A stretch of DNA of 64,000 nucleotides. Source: Bradyrhizobium sp. (GTDB taxonomy: Bacteria; Pseudomonadota; Alphaproteobacteria; Rhizobiales; Xanthobacteraceae). The stretch is taken from contig NZ_JAUSLT010000121.1 of the NCBI RefSeq assembly GCF_030646015.1, forward strand, positions 1 to 64,000. Direction: 5' to 3'. The position numbers and the translations under genes are program-made. The notes beneath the pieces are model-generated. The model was not told the DNA's origin. It did not search any database and was given only the letters and a program-made list of their open reading frames with translations. Positions 8,674-17,883 of this stretch are shown piece by piece. Numbering within the stretch: position 1 is the stretch's first letter; each line of letters starts with the position of its first letter.

Positions 8674-9645
8674 ATGTTGAAGCGCTACGCCGTTTTGTTG
8701 ACCTTCCTCGCCGCGTTCGGCGTTGCCTCGCCCGCTGCGGCCGAAGAGTTTCCCAACCGCCCGATCACCTGGATCGTGCCGTTCGCGCCAGGCGGCATCA
8801 CCGACACCACCTCGCGGCTGGTGGCTGATGAAATGTCGAAGTCGCTGGGCCAGACCGTGCTGATCGACAACAGGGGCGGGGCGGGCGGAACCGTCGGCAC
8901 CGAGCAGGCGGCCCGTTCCAGGCCCGACGGCTATACGATCCTCTACGGAACGCAGGGCACCATGGCGGCCAATGTCACGCTGCGCAAGAACCTGTCCTAC
9001 GACCCGCTGACCAGTTTTCTCCCCGTCCATATGATGGCGGAGTCGCCGAACATTTTTGTGGCCTTCGAGGGCGCGCCATTCAATTCGGTGCCCGAGTTGA
9101 TTGCCTATGCCAAAGAGCATCCGGGCAAGGTGACCTTCAGCTCGGCCGGTGTCGGCACCGGAACACATCTGGTCGCCGAACTGTTCAAGACCGTCGCCGG
9201 CATCGACATGCTGCACGTGCCCTACAAGGGCAGTGCGCCCGCGCTCAACGACCTGATCGCGGGGCGAATCGACGTGATGTTCGATTATCCTGTTTCGGTC
9301 GGCCCGCATATCGAGGCGCGCAAACTGAAGGTGCTGGCGACCACCGCTCCGACGCGGCTGAAGAACATGCCGAACGCGCCGACCATGGCCGAACTCGGAT
9401 TGCCTGATATGACCACCGAGAGCTGGTCCAGCATCATGGTGCCGGCGGGCACGCCGACCGGGATCGTCGACCGGCTGGCGGCCGCCGCGCATACCGCGCT
9501 GACCTCGGAGCGCGTCCGCACCCATTTCGAAAAATTCGGCACCAGGGCGATGATGCAGCAGAAAAGCGAGGCCACGCCGTTCATCCAGAAGGAGATCAAG
9601 CGCTGGGCGGACGTGATCGAAAAGGCAGGGCTGGAGAAGCAGTAG
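8674..9645 (+). CDS. TctC/Bug family tripartite tricarboxylate-type substrate-binding protein
   Basis: 323 residues. The start MLKRYAVLLTFLAAFG gives a good signal peptide cleaved near AAAEEFPNRP; the longer open frame starts inside the palindrome and is rejected. Family hallmarks are FPNRPITWIVPFAPGGITD, the DNRGGAGGTVGTEQAA loop, KVTFSSAGVGTGTHL and HVPYKGSAPALNDLIAGRID. Bug proteins bind carboxylates in the periplasm. No TctA/TctB membrane components are in the window, so this is one of the many orphan Bug proteins, which may act as sensors or feed a distant transporter. Confidence 0.9.
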   Translation: MLKRYAVLLTFLAAFGVASPAAAEEFPNRPITWIVPFAPGGITDTTSRLVADEMSKSLGQTVLIDNRGGAGGTVGTEQAARSRPDGYTILYGTQGTMAANVTLRKNLSYDPLTSFLPVHMMAESPNIFVAFEGAPFNSVPELIAYAKEHPGKVTFSSAGVGTGTHLVAELFKTVAGIDMLHVPYKGSAPALNDLIAGRIDVMFDYPVSVGPHIEARKLKVLATTAPTRLKNMPNAPTMAELGLPDMTTESWSSIMVPAGTPTGIVDRLAAAAHTALTSERVRTHFEKFGTRAMMQQKSEATPFIQKEIKRWADVIEKAGLEKQ

Positions 9646-9657
9646 GCGTCGCCGAAC

Positions 9658-11184
9658 TCAATCCCGCCGCGGGCTGATCTTCCATGTCACCGCGATAATC
9701 GCCGCAGTCATCAGGCCGCTGATCAATCCTGCGACCGGAAGCGCCAGCGCCAGCACGGCGGTGGCGGCCCAGCCGATCGAGGAGAAGGCTTCGGCGAAGG
9801 TGGCAAAGCGCGACGAGGTCTGGCGGCGGCGGAACTGGCTGCGCCGGGCCTGCACCCGGAACCAGTGCTGGATCGCGGTGGCCGATGCCGCCGCGATGAT
9901 GATGCCTGATGCGGTGACTGCCGCCTGCAGCGGCGCGGCCCAGGCCAGCGCCATCAGCAGCGGCGCGAAGATGACGGCGATCGCGATCAGTACTACCTCG
10001 ATCTTGGCGCGGGTCACGCGTGACGCCGGCAACGGCGCGGTCGCCACCAGATCGGGGGCGTCTTCGCCCGAAATCGTCAGCCAGGCGAGGCCGCCCGCGA
10101 GCTGGCCGGCGGCCATCACGATCACAGGTGTGATCAGCACGAGCGCGGCGTCGCTATCCGCAAAACTCTTCCATAGCAACAGCGCCGGCGGCACCAGGTA
10201 GAGCAGCTGCATCAGGCTCTGCGACAGCAGCCAGGGATCGCGCTTCAGCAGCACGAATTCCTTCCAGCGCAATGCCTGCTGCCGCGAGCCGGCGCGAAAC
10301 GCTTTCGTGCGAAGACCTTGCTGCGCCGTCGCGGGGTTGGCCGAAGCGCTGACGACGGTGTCGGCGAAACGCGGCGAGAAGATCGCCATGACCGCGCCGA
10401 GCAGGACGAGGCCGCCGGCCAGCAGGCCCAGCAGCGCCTCGCCGTCGCCAAGGGCCGCGCGCGCCGGCCACCAGACGATGCTGTCGAGCGCGGGCGCGAA
10501 GGCCGCCGCGGCATCCGACGTCAGCACCGCGAACCGGGACAACGTGCCGTAGGACAGGATCGCGGCAATTTGCAACGCAATGACAAAACCGGCGCCGATC
10601 ACGGCGGCAAGGATTTGCGCCACCAGCCGGGTGCGGCTCGGGCCGATCAGACGAAACAGCACGACCGTGATCGCGATTGCGACCGCCGCGGCCGAAAGGC
10701 CGATGGCGACGACCACGCCGAACGCGGCAAGCCAGCGCCAGCCGCCGCCGATGACGAGAACATCGACGAACGGCGTCGACAGCAGCAGCGCCATCGCGAT
10801 CACTTGCAGCGCGATCGCCGCGATGCGCACCGAAAACACGTTGGCCAGGGCGACCGGCGACGACATGATCAGATCGAGGTCGGCGCGGGCGTAAAACACC
10901 CGCGTCACCGATTCGATGGCCTGCGACAGCATCAGCGCCCATGCCAGAAGAATGGTCGCGGTGATGACGATCAGGGTGGATTTATCCAGCGGTTCCTGCA
11001 GGTCGGCGAACCGGCCGATCACGGCGTAGGCCGGCAGATGCATGATCGCGGCAAAGACAATCAGCCCGATGATGGCGGTGCGCTTGCGTCCCTTGCGGCC
11101 GGCGGTGAGCATCGCCAGCCCCTCGCGCCATGCCAGCCGGATTTCGTGCCGGGCAAACCAGGTCAGATCCGCGGACGAACTCAT
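9658..11184 (-). CDS. ABC-2 type transporter permease
   Basis: 508 residues, strongly hydrophobic, with roughly ten to twelve predicted membrane segments (for example IIGLIVFAAIMHLPAYAVIG, LAAVIGAGFVIALQIAAIL, LLGLLAGGLVLLGAVMAIF and a C-terminal pair). It begins within the last four bases of the preceding ATPase gene (ATGA overlap at 11181-11184), which indicates translational coupling and a shared complex. Such two-gene units usually export lipids, drugs or polysaccharide-related molecules. No accessory gene points to a substrate. Confidence 0.8.
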   Translation of the reverse strand: MSSSADLTWFARHEIRLAWREGLAMLTAGRKGRKRTAIIGLIVFAAIMHLPAYAVIGRFADLQEPLDKSTLIVITATILLAWALMLSQAIESVTRVFYARADLDLIMSSPVALANVFSVRIAAIALQVIAMALLLSTPFVDVLVIGGGWRWLAAFGVVVAIGLSAAAVAIAITVVLFRLIGPSRTRLVAQILAAVIGAGFVIALQIAAILSYGTLSRFAVLTSDAAAAFAPALDSIVWWPARAALGDGEALLGLLAGGLVLLGAVMAIFSPRFADTVVSASANPATAQQGLRTKAFRAGSRQQALRWKEFVLLKRDPWLLSQSLMQLLYLVPPALLLWKSFADSDAALVLITPVIVMAAGQLAGGLAWLTISGEDAPDLVATAPLPASRVTRAKIEVVLIAIAVIFAPLLMALAWAAPLQAAVTASGIIIAAASATAIQHWFRVQARRSQFRRRQTSSRFATFAEAFSSIGWAATAVLALALPVAGLISGLMTAAIIAVTWKISPRRD

Positions 11185-11933
11185 GCCGCGGCGGCCTCGG
11201 TATCGACCAGCGCGATGAACATGTCCTCCAGACTGGTGTCGTTGCGCCCGTTCTGCTGGCGCAACTCGCTCAGCGTGCCCTCGGCGATCAGCCGTCCCGA
11301 TGCGATGACCCCGATCCGGTCGGCCATCCGTTCCGCGACTTCCAGAATATGCGTGGTCATGATCACGGTGCAGCCTGATCGCACCCGGTCGCCGAGCAGG
11401 CCCTTGACGTGGCGCGCCGACACGGCGTCGAGGCCGGTGAGCGGTTCGTCGAGAATGATCAGGCGCGGGTCGTGCACCAGGGCGCCTGCCAGCGCCACTT
11501 TCTGGCGCATGCCCTTGGAAAATCCCTCGCAGCGTTCGTGCAGATGCGGCTCGAGGCCGAGCGAGACCAGCAAATCATGGGCCGATGGTTCGGAAATCTC
11601 GGGGTCGATGCCCCACAGCCCGGCGACGAAGGCGAGATATTCCAGCGGCGTCAGCTTGTCGTAGATCATCGGCTCGTCCGACACCCACGCCGTGATCTGC
11701 TTGGCGGCGACCGGATCGGCCAGGGCGTCGATACCCAGCACCGAGACCGAGCCGGCATCGGGCCGCAGCAGGCCGGCCACCATGCGCAGCGTCGTGGTCT
11801 TGCCGGCGCCGTTGGGCCCGAGCAGCGCATAGAACTCGCCGGTTCGGACGGTCAGGTCGAGCGCGTCGACCGCGAGGCGGTCAAAACGCTTCGTTAACCC
11901 TCGTAGCGCCAGCGCGGATTTATTGGGCTTCAT
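11181..11933 (-). CDS. ABC transporter ATP-binding protein of the exporter pair
   Basis: 250 residues from MKPNKSALALRGLTKRFD; an in-frame ATG seven codons further upstream (MQMLDRPD...) is an alternative. Walker A is LLGPNGAGKTTT, the signature is FSKGMRQKVALAGALVHDP, Walker B is LIILDEPLTGLD and the H-loop is MTTHILEVAE. This is the DrrA/CcmA-like class of ABC-2 exporters. It is the first gene of a two-gene operon with the permease. The C-terminus is Ala-rich (VDTEAAAA). Confidence 0.88.
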   Translation of the reverse strand: MKPNKSALALRGLTKRFDRLAVDALDLTVRTGEFYALLGPNGAGKTTTLRMVAGLLRPDAGSVSVLGIDALADPVAAKQITAWVSDEPMIYDKLTPLEYLAFVAGLWGIDPEISEPSAHDLLVSLGLEPHLHERCEGFSKGMRQKVALAGALVHDPRLIILDEPLTGLDAVSARHVKGLLGDRVRSGCTVIMTTHILEVAERMADRIGVIASGRLIAEGTLSELRQQNGRNDTSLEDMFIALVDTEAAAA

Positions 11934-12255
11934 GTCGGGGCGATCCAGCATTTGCATGGGATACGCAGCATGGACCGAAGAACTTTCGGCGCGGTGAATC
12001 GAGGGCGGCAAATCCCGCCGATGCGCTGTCCTGCCCGGGACCGCCCAAGACATTGCACAAGACTGCGGCATTTGTCCGCAACCGGCCGCCGGGACGGCAA
12101 CCAGCGTTAAGTTGACAGGGATCAGTGCTTTGGGCTGTATACCGGCCAGCTGTTCGCGAGTGCTTCGACACCGGCGATGCGGGCAGCGACTAGACACAAG
12201 ATGCGGCAAAGGCGGTCAATAGAATCGCCGCGCATCCGGGGGAGGGAAATCTGCA
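11934..12255. other. Intergenic region between divergent ABC operons
   Basis: 322 bases between the minus-strand exporter ATPase and the plus-strand liv-type operon. It must hold both promoters. One good plus-strand candidate is annotated separately. Open frames here are Arg/Ser-rich shadows and no RNA gene is recognised. Confidence 0.5.
12112..12141 (+). promoter_or_regulatory. Candidate housekeeping promoter of the liv-type operon
   Basis: A perfect TTGACA at 12112-12117 is followed after 18 bases by TGTATA at 12136-12141. Transcription would start near 12148, giving a leader of about 108 bases before the livH-like ATG at 12256, which is preceded by GGGGGAGGGAAATCTGCA. Position and hexamers support it; spacing and -10 are imperfect. 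Confidence 0.4.
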
Positions 12256-13131
12256 ATGCTGGACTTTGTTCAGCAGTTGGTGAGCGGTATTGCGCTCGGC
12301 TGCGTCTACGGCCTAATCGCGCTCGGCTTCGTCCTGGTATACAAGGCGACCGAAGTCGTGAACTTTGCGCAGGGCGACCTGATGATGCTGGGCGGGTTCT
12401 TCGCCTTCACCTTCATCGGTGTTCTCGGCCTCAATTACTGGATCGGATTCGCCGGCGCCGTGGTGGCGATGGCGCTGTTCGGCATGCTGGCAGAGCGGGT
12501 CGTGGTGCGCCCGATCCTCGGTTATCCGCAATTCTCCATCATCATGGCGACGATCGGGCTCGGATACTTCCTGCGCTCCATCGCCGGCATCATCTGGGGC
12601 ACCGACGACCTCAAGATCGAGACGCCGTTCAGCCAGGGCGTGCTGCGGATCGGCAGCCTGGTGCTGGCCTATGACAAGCTCTCCGTGATCGCGGCGACCA
12701 TCATCCTCTGCGCGATGCTCTATCTGTTCTTCAACCGGACCACGCTCGGCACCGCGATGCGGGCGAGTTCGGAGAATATGCTGGCGGCCTATTATATGGG
12801 CATTCCGGTCAAGCGCGTGGTGTCGATCGTGTGGGCGATCTCCGCGGCGGTGGCGACCGCGGCCGGCGTGCTGCTGGCGCCGATCACCTTCATTCATTCC
12901 ACTGTCGGCCTGGTGCTGGGGCTGAAGGCGTTTCCGGCGGCGGTGCTCGGCGGCTTCGGCTCGATCCCCGGCGCGGTGGTGGGGGGCGTGCTGATCGGGG
13001 TGATCGAGAGCATGGCCGGCTTCTATCTGCCGCAGGGATGGAAGGACGTCGCGCCCTACGTCGTTCTCCTGATGGTGCTGCTGCTCAAGCCCGAAGGCCT
13101 GTTCGGCCATCACGCGCGCAAGAAGGTTTGA
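12256..13131 (+). CDS. livH: Branched-chain-type ABC importer permease LivH
   Basis: 291 residues with about eight membrane helices. The family signature ALGFVLVYKATEVVNFAQGD is at residues 23-42, and FPAAVLGGFGSIPGAVVGG near the C-terminus is the LivH-type coupling region. It is the first gene of a six-gene plus-strand unit (H, M, G, F, ligase, binding protein) with short gaps. The substrate of HAAT-family importers is often not an amino acid: the acyl-CoA ligase in this unit suggests a carboxylic acid, but that is inference. Confidence 0.9.
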   Translation: MLDFVQQLVSGIALGCVYGLIALGFVLVYKATEVVNFAQGDLMMLGGFFAFTFIGVLGLNYWIGFAGAVVAMALFGMLAERVVVRPILGYPQFSIIMATIGLGYFLRSIAGIIWGTDDLKIETPFSQGVLRIGSLVLAYDKLSVIAATIILCAMLYLFFNRTTLGTAMRASSENMLAAYYMGIPVKRVVSIVWAISAAVATAAGVLLAPITFIHSTVGLVLGLKAFPAAVLGGFGSIPGAVVGGVLIGVIESMAGFYLPQGWKDVAPYVVLLMVLLLKPEGLFGHHARKKV

Positions 13132-13141
13132 GGGCCCAGCC

Positions 13142-14293
13142 ATGCGTTTCATGTTCAAGACCGATTATGAAGACGACATCAAGCTGTTTCCGCACGGCGG
13201 CTACATCGTCACCTACGGTGTTCTGCTGGCGTTCCTGGTGGTCGCACCCTTCATTCTCTCCAGTTATCTCGTCAGCCAGCTGGTCTTCGTCTTCATCTAC
13301 GCCACCGTCGGCGTCGGGCTGATGATCCTGACCGGTTTTACGGGGCAGGCGTCGCTCGGCCATGCCGCCTTTCTCGCCATCGGCGCCTATACCGCGGCGT
13401 ACCTGCAGCAATACAACGTCCCGTTCCCGGTGTATTTTCTCGTCGCCGGCGTGCTGACCGGCGCGGTCGGTGCCATGGTCGGGTTCCCGGCGCTGCGGCT
13501 GCAGGGCATCTATCTGGTGATCGCGACGATTTCCTTCGCCTTCATCATCGAGGAAATCCTGGCACGCTGGGAAAGCGTGACCCATGGCAACGAGGGCATG
13601 CGGGTCAAGGCCCTGCAATTCCTCGGCACCACGGTGTCGCGCGACAGCCCCTCGTTCTATTTCCTCTGCCTTGCGGTGCTGACGCTGACCATCGTCGGCA
13701 CGCTCAATCTGTTGCGCTCGCCGACCGGCCGCGCCTTCGTCGCGATCCGCGACAGCGAGACCGCGGCGCGCAGCATGGGCGTCAACGTATCGCTCTACAA
13801 GGTCAAGTCGTTTGCGATCTCGGCGGCGATCACCGGATTCGCCGGTGTCTTGTTCGCCCACAAGCTCAGCTTCATCAGCCCGGAAATGTTCACGCTGCAG
13901 CTCTCGATCGAGTTCATCATCGTGATCCTGATCGGCGGCGCCTTCAGCCCGCACGGCGCGGTGCTGGGCGCGATCTTCATCGTCATGATCGATCCGTTCC
14001 TGACCTACCTCAAGGACGACGTGCCCGGAATGATCGCGGCCGTCGCCGCGACCTTCGGCGCCGGCGCCGCGACGGCCGCGAAGATCCAGAGCAACGTCGC
14101 GGCGTTCGCTTCCGCCAACGGGCTGAAAGGCGCGATCTACGGCGTGATCATCGTGCTGTTCGTGCTGTTCGAGCCGCTCGGCCTCTACGGACGCTGGCTC
14201 AAGATCAAGCTCTTCTTCCAGCTGTTCCCGCTCTACAAGCGCGCCACCTTCAAGCGGCAGAAGATTTACGTCAAATCGGAGCGTAACCGATGA
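13142..14293 (+). CDS. livM: Branched-chain-type ABC importer permease LivM
   Basis: 383 residues, second permease. LivM landmarks are GLMILTGFTGQASLGHAAF (first third), GIYLVIATISFAFIIEE, and GRAFVAIRDSETAARSMGVN, followed by the SIEFIIVILIGGAFSPHGAVLG region. A 60-residue insertion near the C-terminus rich in Ala (AAVAATFGAGAATAAKIQSN) is longer than in the E. coli protein and is common in rhizobial relatives. It begins 10 bases after livH and overlaps livG by four bases (ATGA), so the genes are translationally linked. Confidence 0.9.
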   Translation: MRFMFKTDYEDDIKLFPHGGYIVTYGVLLAFLVVAPFILSSYLVSQLVFVFIYATVGVGLMILTGFTGQASLGHAAFLAIGAYTAAYLQQYNVPFPVYFLVAGVLTGAVGAMVGFPALRLQGIYLVIATISFAFIIEEILARWESVTHGNEGMRVKALQFLGTTVSRDSPSFYFLCLAVLTLTIVGTLNLLRSPTGRAFVAIRDSETAARSMGVNVSLYKVKSFAISAAITGFAGVLFAHKLSFISPEMFTLQLSIEFIIVILIGGAFSPHGAVLGAIFIVMIDPFLTYLKDDVPGMIAAVAATFGAGAATAAKIQSNVAAFASANGLKGAIYGVIIVLFVLFEPLGLYGRWLKIKLFFQLFPLYKRATFKRQKIYVKSERNR

Positions 14294-15048
14294 GCTACTT
14301 CCGCGCCGAGAACCTGTCGCTGCATTTCGGCGGCCTGAAAGCGGTCGACGCGGTCTCCTTCGCCGTGGAGAAGGGCGAGATCCTGTCGATCATCGGTCCC
14401 AACGGGGCCGGCAAGAGCTCGATCTTCAACCTGGTGTCGCGGATCTACAACCCGACCTCGGGCCGGATTTTCTTCGAGGACCAGGACATCACCGAGGAGC
14501 CCGCCTTCGGCATCGCCAAGCTCGGCATCGCCCGCACCTTCCAGAACATCGAACTGTTCGAGAATGCCACCTTGCTGAGCAACCTGCTGGTCGGCCGGCA
14601 CCGGCATTCCACCACCCAGCTGTGGCAGGAATTGCTGTTCCTGCCGAGCGTGAAGGCGAACGAAAAGATTCACCGCCGCCGCGTCGAGCAGGTGATCGAA
14701 TTCCTCGATCTCGAGCCCTACCGCGACAAGCTGATCTCGGGCCTGCCCTATGGCGTGCGCAAGGTGATCGAACTGGCGCGGGCGCTTTGCACCGAACCGA
14801 AGCTGATCCTGCTCGACGAGCCGTCGTCCGGGCTCAATGTCGAGGAGACCGACGACATGTCGTTCTGGATCCGGGACATGAAGACCGAGCTCGGCATCAC
14901 CGTGCTGATGGTCGAGCACGACATGACGCTGGTAAACCGGGTATCCGACCGCGTGATCGCGCTGAACTACGGCAAGGTGCTGGCGATGGGATCGCCGGCC
15001 GAGGTGCAGCGTCATCCCGACGTCGTCGCCGCTTACCTGGGCGCTTGA
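14290..15048 (+). CDS. livG: ABC importer ATP-binding protein LivG
   Basis: 252 residues. Walker A IGPNGAGKSS, the Q-loop region IARTFQNIELF, a signature variant LPYGVRKVIELARAL in place of LSGGQQ, Walker B LILLDEPSSGLN and the H-loop VEHDM are all in place. The altered signature is typical of one HAAT subgroup. The start overlaps the livM stop. It probably pairs with LivF as a heterodimeric ATPase on the cytoplasmic face of LivHM. Confidence 0.9.
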   Translation: MSYFRAENLSLHFGGLKAVDAVSFAVEKGEILSIIGPNGAGKSSIFNLVSRIYNPTSGRIFFEDQDITEEPAFGIAKLGIARTFQNIELFENATLLSNLLVGRHRHSTTQLWQELLFLPSVKANEKIHRRRVEQVIEFLDLEPYRDKLISGLPYGVRKVIELARALCTEPKLILLDEPSSGLNVEETDDMSFWIRDMKTELGITVLMVEHDMTLVNRVSDRVIALNYGKVLAMGSPAEVQRHPDVVAAYLGA

Positions 15049-15061
15049 GGGGGATGACGAC

Positions 15062-15841
15062 ATGAGTACCCCCGACATCATCCTCAAGCTCAGCAATATC
15101 GAGAGCTATTACGGGCCGATCATGGCCATCCGCGGTATCAGCATCGAGGTGCCGCGCGGAAAAATCGTGACCCTGCTCGGCGCCAACGGCGCCGGCAAGA
15201 CCACGGTGCTGAAGACCATTTCCGGCATTCTCGATCCGCAGAAGGGTTCGATCGAATTCCTGGGCAAGCCGATCCAGCGCATGGAGGCCGACAAGATCGT
15301 GCGGCTCGGCCTCAGCCATGTGCCGGAGGGGCGCGAGGTGTTTCCGTTCCTGAGCGTGCGCGAGAACCTGATGATGGGCGCCTATCCGCGCAAGGATCGC
15401 GACAACGTCGCCGGCGACCTGGAACTGGTCTACGGCTATTTTCCGCGGTTGCGGGAACGGCTCGACCAGCCGGCCGGGCAGCTGTCGGGCGGCGAACAGC
15501 AGATGCTGGCGATCGGGCGGGCGCTGATGAACCGGCCGACGCTGCTGCTGCTCGACGAGCCGTCGCTCGGCCTGTCGCCGATCCTGGTCAAGGAGATCTT
15601 CACGATCATCAAGCGGGTCAACGAGGAGCAGGGCATGTCGATCCTGCTGGTCGAGCAAAACGCCAAGATCGCGCTGGAAACCGCCCATTACGGCTATGTC
15701 CTGGAAATCGGCCGGGTGGTCATGAACGACACCTGCGAACGGCTGATGCATTCCAAGGACATCCAGGAATTCTATCTCGGCGCCAAGGAAGAGGGTGCGC
15801 GGGGCGAACGGCGCTGGAAAAAGAAGAAAACGTGGCGCTGA
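15062..15841 (+). CDS. livF: ABC importer ATP-binding protein LivF
   Basis: 259 residues. Walker A LLGANGAGKTT, Q-loop LSHVPEGREVFPFLSV (the EGR signature of LivF), signature LSGGEQQMLAIGRALM, Walker B LLLLDEPSLGLSP and H-loop VEQNA. A basic 15-residue tail (EEGARGERRWKKKKTWR) extends beyond the usual end. It follows livG by 13 bases. Confidence 0.92.
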   Translation: MSTPDIILKLSNIESYYGPIMAIRGISIEVPRGKIVTLLGANGAGKTTVLKTISGILDPQKGSIEFLGKPIQRMEADKIVRLGLSHVPEGREVFPFLSVRENLMMGAYPRKDRDNVAGDLELVYGYFPRLRERLDQPAGQLSGGEQQMLAIGRALMNRPTLLLLDEPSLGLSPILVKEIFTIIKRVNEEQGMSILLVEQNAKIALETAHYGYVLEIGRVVMNDTCERLMHSKDIQEFYLGAKEEGARGERRWKKKKTWR

Positions 15842-15956
15842 CGCAGAGTTGGCTTTTAGGGAAGATTCGGCGTTAAATACGGGTCCTGCTTTCGGAAAAG
15901 ACTGGCTGTCAAGGCTGGCATTCGCGGGCGGGGCCGAGAGGCGGAGGGAACGAAAT

Positions 15957-17795
15957 ATGGCCAGACCCGCAGTGTTGACTGTGGCGGACACGATCGCGAA
16001 GAGCTTTTTGCTGGCGGTGGAAACGCGCGGCGACAAGCCCGCGATCCGCGAGAAGAAGTTCGGCATCTGGCAGCCCACCAGCTGGCGGCAGTGGCAGCAG
16101 ATATCGAAGGAAATCGCCTACGCGCTGCACGCCATCGGCTTCCGGCCGGGCGACGTCGCCTCGATCATCGCCAACGCCGTGCCGGAATGGGTGTATGCCG
16201 ATATGGGCATCCTGTGCGCCGGCGGCGTTTCCTCTGGCATCTACCCGACCGATTCGGCGGTCCAGGTCGAATATCTGGTGAACGATTCCTCGACCAAGGT
16301 GATCTTCGCCGAGGACGAGGAGCAGCTCGACAAGATCCTGTCGTGCCGGGCGCGCTGCCCGACCTTGCAGAAGATCGTCGTGTTCGACATGGAAGGCCTC
16401 AACGGCTTCATCGATCCGATGGTGATGTCGCTGGCCGAGTTCATGGCGCTGGGCAGCAATCACATCAACGACCACGCGGCGCTGTGGGACGAGATGATCG
16501 CAAGCCGAAGCGCTGCCGACCTCGCCATCCTGGTCTACACCTCCGGCACCACGGGCCCGCCGAAGGGCGCGATGCATTCCAATCGCAGCGTCACCCACCA
16601 GATGCGCCACGCCAACGACCTGTTTCCGTCGAGCGATGCCGAGGAGCGCCTGATCTTCCTGCCGCTCTGCCATGTCGCCGAACGGATCGGCGGCTATTAC
16701 ATCTCGCTGGCGCTGGGGTCGGTGATGAATTTCGCCGAAAGCCCGGAAACGGTGCCGGACAATCTGCGCGAAGTGCAGCCCACCGCGTTTCTGGCGGTGC
16801 CGCGGGTCTGGGAGAAATTCTATTCCGGCGTGACCATCGCGCTGAAGGATGCGACCCCGTTGCAGAACTGGATGTATCGCCAGGCATTGGGGCTGGGCTA
16901 TCAGCTGACCGAATACAAATTGCAGGGCGACACGGCACCGCTGCCGTTGCGTCTCGCAAATCAGGCAGCCTACTGGCTGGTGTTCCGCAACATCAGGCGC
17001 ATGCTGGGGCTGGATCGCTGCCGGCTGGCCTTTACCGGCGCCGCGCCGATCGCGCCCGATTTGATCCGCTGGTATCTCGCGCTCGGCATCGACATGCGCG
17101 AAGTCTACGGCCAGACCGAAAACTGCGGCGTCGCCACCGTGATGCCGCCGGATCGCATCAAGCTCGGCTCGGTCGGCAAGGCCGCGCCGTGGGGCGAGGT
17201 GAAGGTTTCCCCCGAAGGCGAGATCCTGATCAAGGGCGACTTCCTGTTCATGGGCTACCTCAACCAGCCGGAAAAGACCGCCGAGACCATCGACGCCAAG
17301 GGCTGGCTGCATACCGGCGACGTCGGCTCGATCGACAATGAGGGTTTTGTCAAGATCACCGACCGGATGAAGGACATCATCATCACCTCGGGCGGCAAGA
17401 ACATCACGCCGTCGGAGATCGAGAACCAGCTGAAATTCTCGCCCTACATCTCCGACACCGTGGTGATCGGCGACAAGCGGCCGTTCCTGACCTGCCTCGT
17501 CATGATCGACCAGGAGAACGTCGAGAAATACGCCCAGGACCACGACATTCCCTTCACCAACTATGCCAGCCTGTGCCGGGCGCCGGAAATCCAGGATCTG
17601 ATCCAGCGCGAGATCGAGGCGGTGAACGTCAATTTCGCGCGGGTCGAAACCATCAAGAAGTTCTTCCTGATCGAGCGTCAGCTGACGCCCGAGGATGAGG
17701 AACTGACGCCGACCATGAAGCTGAAGCGCAGTTTCGTGAACAAGCGCTACGCGGTCGAGATCAACGCCATGTATGGCGAGCGCGCGGTGGCGTGA
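15957..17795 (+). CDS. AMP-binding acyl-CoA synthetase (long-chain FAA1-like)
   Basis: 612 residues from MARPAVLTVADTIAKSF, chosen because the family begins here and the ATG follows a purine-rich GGAGGGAACGAAAT leader. Core motifs are the P-loop LVYTSGTTGPPKGAMHSN, the adenylate-binding EVYGQTENCG, the hinge GWLHTGDVGSIDNEGFVKIT and the A8 loop DRMKDIIITSGGKNITPSEI. The enzyme makes an acyl-CoA from a free acid with ATP and CoA. Its position between livF and the binding protein suggests that the imported ligand is activated on entry, giving a metabolic trap; this is inferred from the operon. The chain length or aromatic nature of the acid is not deducible. Confidence 0.87.
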   Translation: MARPAVLTVADTIAKSFLLAVETRGDKPAIREKKFGIWQPTSWRQWQQISKEIAYALHAIGFRPGDVASIIANAVPEWVYADMGILCAGGVSSGIYPTDSAVQVEYLVNDSSTKVIFAEDEEQLDKILSCRARCPTLQKIVVFDMEGLNGFIDPMVMSLAEFMALGSNHINDHAALWDEMIASRSAADLAILVYTSGTTGPPKGAMHSNRSVTHQMRHANDLFPSSDAEERLIFLPLCHVAERIGGYYISLALGSVMNFAESPETVPDNLREVQPTAFLAVPRVWEKFYSGVTIALKDATPLQNWMYRQALGLGYQLTEYKLQGDTAPLPLRLANQAAYWLVFRNIRRMLGLDRCRLAFTGAAPIAPDLIRWYLALGIDMREVYGQTENCGVATVMPPDRIKLGSVGKAAPWGEVKVSPEGEILIKGDFLFMGYLNQPEKTAETIDAKGWLHTGDVGSIDNEGFVKITDRMKDIIITSGGKNITPSEIENQLKFSPYISDTVVIGDKRPFLTCLVMIDQENVEKYAQDHDIPFTNYASLCRAPEIQDLIQREIEAVNVNFARVETIKKFFLIERQLTPEDEELTPTMKLKRSFVNKRYAVEINAMYGERAVA

Positions 17796-17883
17796 GCGAC
17801 GAGCAGACGAGCAATCGGAAACGGCGAAGGATCTAAAGGCCCCGGCCTTCGCTCAACACGGGCCACACGAAGAGGAGACTGCA